DNA from: Dawidia soli
Lineage (GTDB): Bacteria > Bacteroidota > Bacteroidia > Cytophagales > Cyclobacteriaceae
Length of the DNA stretch: 64,000 nucleotides
NCBI RefSeq assembly: GCF_018598185.1
Contig: NZ_JAHESC010000008.1
Coordinates: 62,001-126,000 of the forward strand
Direction: 5' to 3'
Shown here: positions 58,673 to 64,000 of the stretch, piece after piece
How the letters are laid out: each line of letters begins with the position of its first letter
Position numbering within the stretch: position 1 is the stretch's first letter
Program-made: the position numbers and the translations under genes
Notes under the pieces: model-generated
The model's database searches: none
What the model was told of the DNA's origin: nothing
Seen by the model: the letters and a program-made list of their open reading frames with translations, nothing else

Positions 58673-59956
58673 ATGTATATAAAAGAAGTTGAGATTAAAA
58701 ATATACGTTCCATTAAAGACTTCAAGATGGAGTTTCCACAATATGCAGGCTGGCATGTTTTGATTGGAGACAACGGCGCCGGAAAATCAAGCATCATAAG
58801 ATCAATTGCATTAGCGCTGGTCGGTCCGGAGGAAGCTCTTGGACTACGAGCTGATTGGCGCGACTGGCTTAATCATCAGGAAGCTGAGGGACGAATATCG
58901 CTTTCGTTAGCGAACGGAGAAGAAGATAAGCAGAGTGGTAGGAGCGCGCAATTAAGGAATTTTTATATACCGAACGAAATATCTTTTCACCGAATCAACG
59001 ATCAGGTTACGTTTTCAAGTAATAAAGGTAAGGGAAGCCCGAATCCAATGCGGTATAATTGGGGATACGGAGCTGGATGGTTTTCCGTCGCATACGGCCC
59101 CTATCGTCGTTTTGCCGGGGGAAATCCGGAATGGACAAAAGTATTTTATTCGCAGCCGAAGTTGGGCGCTCATTTATCCGCGTTTGGAGAAGATATCGCC
59201 TTGACCGAAGCCACCGAATGGCTGGTAAAACTCAACTACCAAATCCTGGAAGGAAAGGAACCCAGTGATTTACTGGACAATATTAAACGACTCATTAACT
59301 CGGTTGATTTTCTTCCCCATAAGGCTGAGATAGAAAGCATCAGCTCAGATGGTGTTACTTTTAAAGACGGTAACGGCTCGCTTATCAATGTCAATCAGTT
59401 AAGCGACGGATATCGTTCCGTCTTAAGCTTAACCTTTGAACTTATCAGGCAACTTGTCAGGGTATACGGATCCGATGCTGTTTTTAAAGATATTAAAGAC
59501 GGAGACTTACAAGACATGAGAATAAACCTTCCCGGTGTTGTGCTCATCGATGAGGTTGATGCCCACCTGCACCCTACCTGGCAGACAAGAATCGGGCAAT
59601 GGTTCACTAAATATTTTCCCAACATCCAGTTCATCGTTACAACGCATAGCCCGCTAATTTGTCGCGCCAGTGATAAGGGTACGATCTGGCGACTTGCCGC
59701 ACCTGGAAACGAAGAGGCCCCAAAAGAAGTCACCGGCGACGACCGGAATCGGCTGATTTACGGCAACGTGCTGGACGCATATGGGACTGAAATTTTTGGC
59801 TCGGATGTAAGCATCAGCTTGGAAGCCGTGGAAAAAAAAGAAGAACTCGTCACATTGAGTAAAAAGAAAACGGCAGGCGTCATTACATCCGATGAAGAAG
59901 GTAAATTAAACGAACTTCGAAAAACGTTTTCTACAGATGATCCAGTTGACCTCTAA
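58673..59956 (+). CDS. Septu-like AAA/ABC-type ATPase (PtuA-like)
   Basis: A 427-aa ATPase of the OLD/RecF-like ABC type: YIKEVEIKNIRSIKDFKMEF, Walker A IGDNGAGKSS (31-40), signature LSDGYRSVLSLTFEL, Walker B VVLIDEVDAHLHPTWQ, and H-loop FIVTTHSPLI. There is no TOPRIM domain at the end, unlike OLD nucleases. The partner HNH nuclease overlaps its last 20 bases. ATPase plus HNH nuclease in this order is the Septu anti-phage layout (PtuA/PtuB). Codon use is AT-rich, with 18 G/C in the 60 bases at 58681-58740 against a clearly GC-richer neighbourhood, which suggests transfer. A TATTTTTG box at 58584-58591 may be its promoter. Confidence 0.8.
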   Translation: MYIKEVEIKNIRSIKDFKMEFPQYAGWHVLIGDNGAGKSSIIRSIALALVGPEEALGLRADWRDWLNHQEAEGRISLSLANGEEDKQSGRSAQLRNFYIPNEISFHRINDQVTFSSNKGKGSPNPMRYNWGYGAGWFSVAYGPYRRFAGGNPEWTKVFYSQPKLGAHLSAFGEDIALTEATEWLVKLNYQILEGKEPSDLLDNIKRLINSVDFLPHKAEIESISSDGVTFKDGNGSLINVNQLSDGYRSVLSLTFELIRQLVRVYGSDAVFKDIKDGDLQDMRINLPGVVLIDEVDAHLHPTWQTRIGQWFTKYFPNIQFIVTTHSPLICRASDKGTIWRLAAPGNEEAPKEVTGDDRNRLIYGNVLDAYGTEIFGSDVSISLEAVEKKEELVTLSKKKTAGVITSDEEGKLNELRKTFSTDDPVDL

Positions 59957-60827
59957 AAACATCTCCCTCTCGTCTCTTGCGCATTTGTCTGCCGTTACCC
60001 AAACAATTATGCAGGGCGCATCTTTTGAAGACCAAGTCCAAAAAGCAAAATCCAAATGGAACAACAAAGGATCAGGCCTCGGACAAGGCGCATTTGCGGA
60101 CATAAAAAAGACACTCCTTGAAATGTGCGTGGGCGTTGAAATCTGCGCCTACTGTGAGCAAAATGAAGCTACCGATATCGAACATATTTTCCCCAAAAGG
60201 CTTTATCCTGAAAAAGCCTTCTCCTGGGAGAATTATATTTTCGCCTGTAGTAAATGTAATACGCACCACAAATCCGACAAATTCAAGATCTTTGATCCCA
60301 AAAACTCAGTTATCGAAACAGATATAACACCTAAAAGAGGAACATTTACAAAACCCCCGACAGAAGACTCACTATTCATTAATCAGCGTATAGAAGATCC
60401 AATGGACTTCTTCGAACTCGATCTGGTCAATCAGCAGTTCATCTTCACAGAAAAACACCCTCCAGGAACAAGAAACTATCTTAAAGCCAAGTTCACGAAA
60501 GAAGTACTGGGCCTAAACACAAGGGCTACGCTTATTGAGAGCAGAAAAAAAGCTGTAATGTTTTACATCTCTCGTCTGGAGAAATTTGTGAAGGCCAGCG
60601 CAACGACAACGCACGAAGAACTAAGTAATTCAATTAACGACGATTGGAAAAGTGTCGACCATGCAAAGGACTTTGTTCAGGAAAAGACCAGAATATTGTC
60701 ATCCATTAAGAAAGACATTCTTGAGTATTCCCATCCCACCGTCTGGAAAGAACTAATTAGGCAAAGAGCTAATCTACCAAAAACGAACAATCTCTTACTT
60801 CAAGCCCCCGAGGCGTTGACCTGGTAG
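59937..60827 (+). CDS. HNH endonuclease, PtuB-like
   Basis: A 296-aa HNH nuclease of the retron/Septu-associated type. The zinc and catalytic pattern is C70-A-Y-C73, D80-I-E-H83 followed by IFPK, W97-E98-N99, and C104-x-x-C107-N108. The helical C-terminal half (after 150) has no recognised motif and may contact the ATPase. It overlaps the ATPase gene by 20 bases, so the two are translationally coupled. In Septu the ATPase controls the nuclease that degrades invading or host nucleic acid; here this role is inferred from layout. Confidence 0.8.
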   Translation: MIQLTSKNISLSSLAHLSAVTQTIMQGASFEDQVQKAKSKWNNKGSGLGQGAFADIKKTLLEMCVGVEICAYCEQNEATDIEHIFPKRLYPEKAFSWENYIFACSKCNTHHKSDKFKIFDPKNSVIETDITPKRGTFTKPPTEDSLFINQRIEDPMDFFELDLVNQQFIFTEKHPPGTRNYLKAKFTKEVLGLNTRATLIESRKKAVMFYISRLEKFVKASATTTHEELSNSINDDWKSVDHAKDFVQEKTRILSSIKKDILEYSHPTVWKELIRQRANLPKTNNLLLQAPEALTW

Positions 60828-61080
60828 ACTACCTTCACACCTCACTTTCGAAACTCCTCAAAACGCAAGCAGAACCTTCACGCCACGCGTTGCCGGACAG
60901 GCTTTAGGGAGATAAGCAAGACGACTGCGTCGAGCGCTGCCCGCTTTATGCCCGAATTCACAGCCGGGCCCGTCACCCTCACAATGCCATTACCCACCGG
61001 CGACGGCTTCCTGTAAATTCGTGCAGGTTGAGCTCACATCAAATCAGATCATTACCATTAACTTACGACTGAAGAATATG

Positions 61081-62502
61081 TCTCCGTATAACCTGCCTCT
61101 CACGTTTCTATTTCTATCGCACGGTATCGTTGGCTGGGCGCAACAGCGCAACCACCCGGCCCCGAGTGTCGTTGCTATCTCCGACAACGGGCGCCTCACA
61201 GGCAAAGCCGCCACCGAAGAATGGAATAATCATTCTGTATATCAGACAGTCGCTGGATTCGTGACAATACTCCCGGGCTAGCGGGGCGTCAACGCTTGAT
61301 TATTACGGCTATCATATACCCGACTCTCTGAAATCGCCGGAAAAGCATTTTCTGGAGCGGGGCGTCGCCCGGCAGGTTTACCTGAAAGTCGGCCAGGAGT
61401 TTTGTGTGGAAACCAAAAATGCGGGTGGCAAAGCAGAGCGGGTGCTGAGTGCCAGAAGGGTCCGGCGTGTGCCAAACATTTTGGTCGGATATCGCCCGAA
61501 CGGAGCTTCCAGCAAACTGGTATTTGCCAACAACGCCGACACTACCCAAAGGCTGCAACTGCGGCCCGACGACATCGTGTTCGTAGAAGCCAAAGCAACA
61601 AGCGACTTTCGTGAATCCGATATTGAATTTTCGCTCATAAATTTAGAGACGAAGCAAATCGAACATCATAGCGAAAACTTCGATACGGCCGATCTCGCGC
61701 TGAAAGCCGGGACCGAATATCAGCTTCGTTTCAGCTATCTCCTTCAGCCTGAAAGTGTGGCGGTTTACTACATCCGGGTGAACCCCAGATGGTATAGCAG
61801 ACCGATCACGTATGTGGTTCTTGGGATAATCCTGGTCGGCGCCGCGTTCTGGTTCGTGACGGGTGGACTGAAACAAAAAATCAGGTCCTTTCAGAAAAAA
61901 CATCAAAAGCTGGAAGATGCCGCTATCCGGCTACAGGCTATGCTCAATCCGCACTTCACCTTCAACGCGCTAAGCTCTATTCAGGGACTGATGAATACCG
62001 GTCGCGTGGAAGAAGCGAACCACTACCTCCAGGAGTTCAGCGGGCTGTTACGAAAGACGCTAACCACCAACCAACGCGTCTTCAATACGCTGGACCGGGA
62101 GCTTGACATGATGGGCATGTATCTGCGATTGGAGGCCCTGCGATTCAACTTCTCGTGGCATCTGCACGTTGCCGAGGGGCTCGACACCGCTACGATCGAA
62201 ATCCCCACCCTTATCCTGCAACCCCTTATCGAAAATTCGATCAAGCACGGCATTTCCCGTCTCGCCGATAAGGGCGAATTGTACATCTTGTGCAAACCCG
62301 GCGCCGAAACGAATAGCCTCGTCATTACAATCAAAGACAACGGCACCTGCAGCACAACGAATCGGGATATGGATTATCTTTAACGGAAGAACGGCTGCGT
62401 GCAATCAACAAACTGAAAAAAGAGCAACGCATCGAGCTCACATTCAGCAAACACGAGGGTACCGAAGCAATCTTAACGTTTCACCACTGGCTTAATACAT
62501 AA
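61081..62502 (+). pseudogene. Frameshifted LytS-type histidine kinase
   Basis: A kinase gene interrupted at least twice. The first frame starts at 61081 (MSPYNLPLTFLFLSHGIVGW) and stops near 61280. The second begins upstream of a GTG at 61406, and its open part resumes at QYSRASGASTLDYYGYHI just after a stop at 61262. It holds a sensor region, a membrane helix (ITYVVLGIILVGAAFWFV) and the kinase His in MLNPHFTFNALSSIQGL, with QPLIENSIKHGISRL. It stops at 62383, but the natural end is in another frame: GLSLTEERLRAINKLKKEQ to TAA at 62500-62502, which needs at least two indels at about 62345-62370. The same frame shifts affect the next gene. Confidence 0.7.
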
Positions 62503-63256
62503 ATGATACGCGCGATATTGGTAGACGACGAACCGATCAACATCCGGAACCTGGAAGCTTTTACTCGCACAATACTGCTCGGCAATAGAGCTTGCAGGCA
62601 CCGCAGTGACCGCCGATGAGGCCCGGGAAAAGATCATCCGTTTGAATCCGGATGTCGTTTTCCTGGATATCCCGATGCCTGGCAAAAACGGGTTCGATCC
62701 GCTGAAGTCACTGCACGAACCGAGCTTTGAAGTTGTCTTTGTAACGGCGTACGACGCGTATGGCGTCATGGCGGTAAAATTCTCAGCCCTCGATTATCTT
62801 CTCAAGCCGATCGACATCAACGAATTAAAAGCCACCGTCGTGAAGCTGGAGCGATCCCTGGCAATGAAAAAACAAAATATCCGGCTTGCTAATCTGCTCC
62901 ATACGCTCGAAAGCCGTCATGCCGGCGGCAACACCAAAATAGCGCTGCCCACCCAAAAAGAAACATACTTAGTACCGGTAAAGGACATCGTGCGATGTGA
63001 GTCTTCGAATAACTACACCACATTCTTTCTCACCGATGGCAGTGATCGCTTAATTTCCCGCCCCTTGTACGAGTACGAAGAGCTCCTGACGCCATACGAT
63101 TTTATTCGCTGCCATCAGTCGCACCTGGTCAATACGCTGCATGTAACCAGCATCTTAAATGAAGACTCCGGATACCTTATCATGAACCATGGCGCGCAGC
63201 GCGTGCCGATATCGAAACAAAAAAAAAGCTATGTTAAATCCCGTCTGACATTATAA
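62503..63256 (+). pseudogene. Frameshifted LytTR response regulator
   Basis: The ATG at 62503 opens a receiver domain (MIRAILVDDEPINIRNLEAF) that hits a stop at 62618-62620 unless one base is shifted near 62575-62585. In the continuing frame IELAGTAVTADEAREKI follows and an intact remainder: FLDIPMPGKNGF with the phosphoacceptor Asp, FVTAYDAYGVMAV, LLKPIDINELK and a complete LytTR DNA-binding domain ending KKSYVKSRLTL. Upstream lies the decayed kinase gene, so the pair has decayed together. An intact paralogous pair lies at 38313-40977. Confidence 0.7.
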
Positions 63257-63362
63257 CTGCATCTGCAATGACCGTTCGCATTTGATTTAGCCGAGACTAT
63301 TAAATTGGGGAGAAATGACGCTTTAACCGAACTACACCGTCAGCGCGCCCGCGTTATCGATA

Positions 63363-64000
63363 TTACATGTCCGGAAACTTAACAACAAAAGTCGTCATAG
63401 CGCCGACCGAATGAACCGACAAGGCACCGCCGTGTAATTTTATAATCTCGTTTGCCAACGACAAACCAATGCCGTTCCCACGGATCGCTTTACTATTGGA
63501 CCCGCGAAAAAACGGTGCCAATATCCTGTCAAGATCTTCAGGAGAAATGACACCTTTATTTTCAAACGCTATACTCAGGCTTTCCGTTGATCGCCCCAGC
63601 CGTACAGCAACCCGACGGTCGGGCGAATACTTGCAGGCATTGTCCATGAGGTTCAGAAATACCACTTTTAACAACGCCCCATCGCCGTTTACCGATAACT
63701 CTTCCTCCTGCAGATTGATATCGAAGTCGATGACAATGTCATAACCTGTATTGGCCTTGTCCAGATCCATTTTCGCGTCCCACAAAGCCTGATCTACACG
63801 CGTCGCGGTGAAGCCGCGGTTCGACTGCCGCGCCGTGGCCTGTGCCAGTAATAGCAACTGGCTGGACAAAGCGCTGAGACGCTTCGAGCTCGCCAGCACG
63901 GATGTCAGTATCTCGTAATTCTTGTCGTCTTCACCGGTTTGCATCAGCGCCGTCTCTATCTCTGCTGAGATGACCGCGATCGGCGTTCGCAGCTCGTGCG
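63363..64000 (-). CDS. Sensor histidine kinase C-terminal half, 5' end outside the window
   Basis: The C-terminal 212 codons of a leftward sensor kinase; the frame continues past the right edge. It enters at the H-box (HELRTPIAVISAEIETAL), followed by the dimerisation helix, then the HATPase domain with N-box FLNLMDNACKYSPD, ENKGVISPED and the G2 loop GNGIGLSLANEIIKLHGG, ending TTFVVKFPDM. It is an EnvZ/OmpR-type classic kinase, unlike the LytS kinases elsewhere in the window. Its response regulator would be expected further upstream, beyond the window. Confidence 0.9.
   Translation of the reverse strand, partial: HELRTPIAVISAEIETALMQTGEDDKNYEILTSVLASSKRLSALSSQLLLLAQATARQSNRGFTATRVDQALWDAKMDLDKANTGYDIVIDFDINLQEEELSVNGDGALLKVVFLNLMDNACKYSPDRRVAVRLGRSTESLSIAFENKGVISPEDLDRILAPFFRGSNSKAIRGNGIGLSLANEIIKLHGGALSVHSVGAMTTFVVKFPDM

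Noticed and set aside
58407-61080. Attachment site duplication for the Septu island
   Set aside because: No second copy of the tRNA-Arg 3' end was found between 60828 and 61080, so integration at the tRNA is only suggested by position.

Overview
The window looks like chromosomal DNA of a GC-moderate Bacteroidota, most likely of the Cytophagales type. Evidence: a PorP/SprF-family protein, a giant protein ending in a type IX secretion (T9SS) type B sorting domain, a TonB-dependent receptor with a carboxypeptidase-regulatory N-terminus, LytS/LytTR two-component pairs, and TAnnTTTG promoter elements in place of E. coli-like -10 boxes. There is no prophage, insertion sequence, CRISPR array or rRNA operon. 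The clearest accessory island is a Septu-like defence pair beside a tRNA-Arg gene.

Layout. 1-10.3 kb: a truncated secreted esterase, three membrane O-acyltransferases, a UbiA/SDR/HAD trio resembling the polyprenyl-phosphoryl-pentose (DPA) pathway, a GT-C glycosyltransferase, a repeat-filled spacer and a membrane-anchored EEP phosphatase. 10.4-27.4 kb: a second GT-C enzyme, then a leftward gene train from the T9SS adhesin (about 1709 aa) through PorP/SprF, OmpA-PD40, a Wzc-like chain-length/ATPase protein, FkbM methyltransferase, Wzx flippase, glycosyltransferase, a 45-aa membrane peptide, Wzy-like polymerase and a half-size TolC-like protein. It reads as one surface-adhesin plus exopolysaccharide programme. 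27.5-34.5 kb: GT2, YebC, LtaS-like phosphotransferase, a secreted barrel-like protein, ACMSD and a zinc-ribbon protein. 34.5-41 kb: DUF1266, an unknown gene, LemA and DUF3137 beside an intact LytTR regulator/LytS kinase pair. 41.4-49.3 kb: ankyrin-like protein, TrhO, MogA, M23 peptidase, and a lipoprotein/TonB-receptor pair. 49.6-54.8 kb: the sulfate-activation operon cysC-cysD-cysN-cysQ, then kdsA and kdsC. 55-58.5 kb: penicillin acylase family protein, a small membrane protein, tRNA-Ser(GCU), a four-helix-bundle protein and tRNA-Arg(UCU). 58.7-60.8 kb: Septu-like ATPase and HNH nuclease, AT-rich against the surroundings. 61-64 kb: a frameshifted LytS/LytTR pair and a truncated sensor kinase.

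The most interesting signals are not ordinary genes. (1) The cys operon is preceded by a tiny reading frame, MKKAHIHCCCYLC, whose stop codon forms the first bases of a GC-rich hairpin; this has the form of a cysteine-sensing translational attenuator. (2) Three spacers (31.65, 43.49 and 45.35 kb) each hold five units of a tandem repeat with an exact 11-bp period, a different unit in each, and a fourth spacer (38.2 kb) holds three units at exactly 21 bp. (3) A 45-aa membrane peptide is packed between the glycosyltransferase and polymerase genes. (4) The Wzc-like protein has lost its kinase signatures. All functional statements are from reading the sequence; no database search was run.
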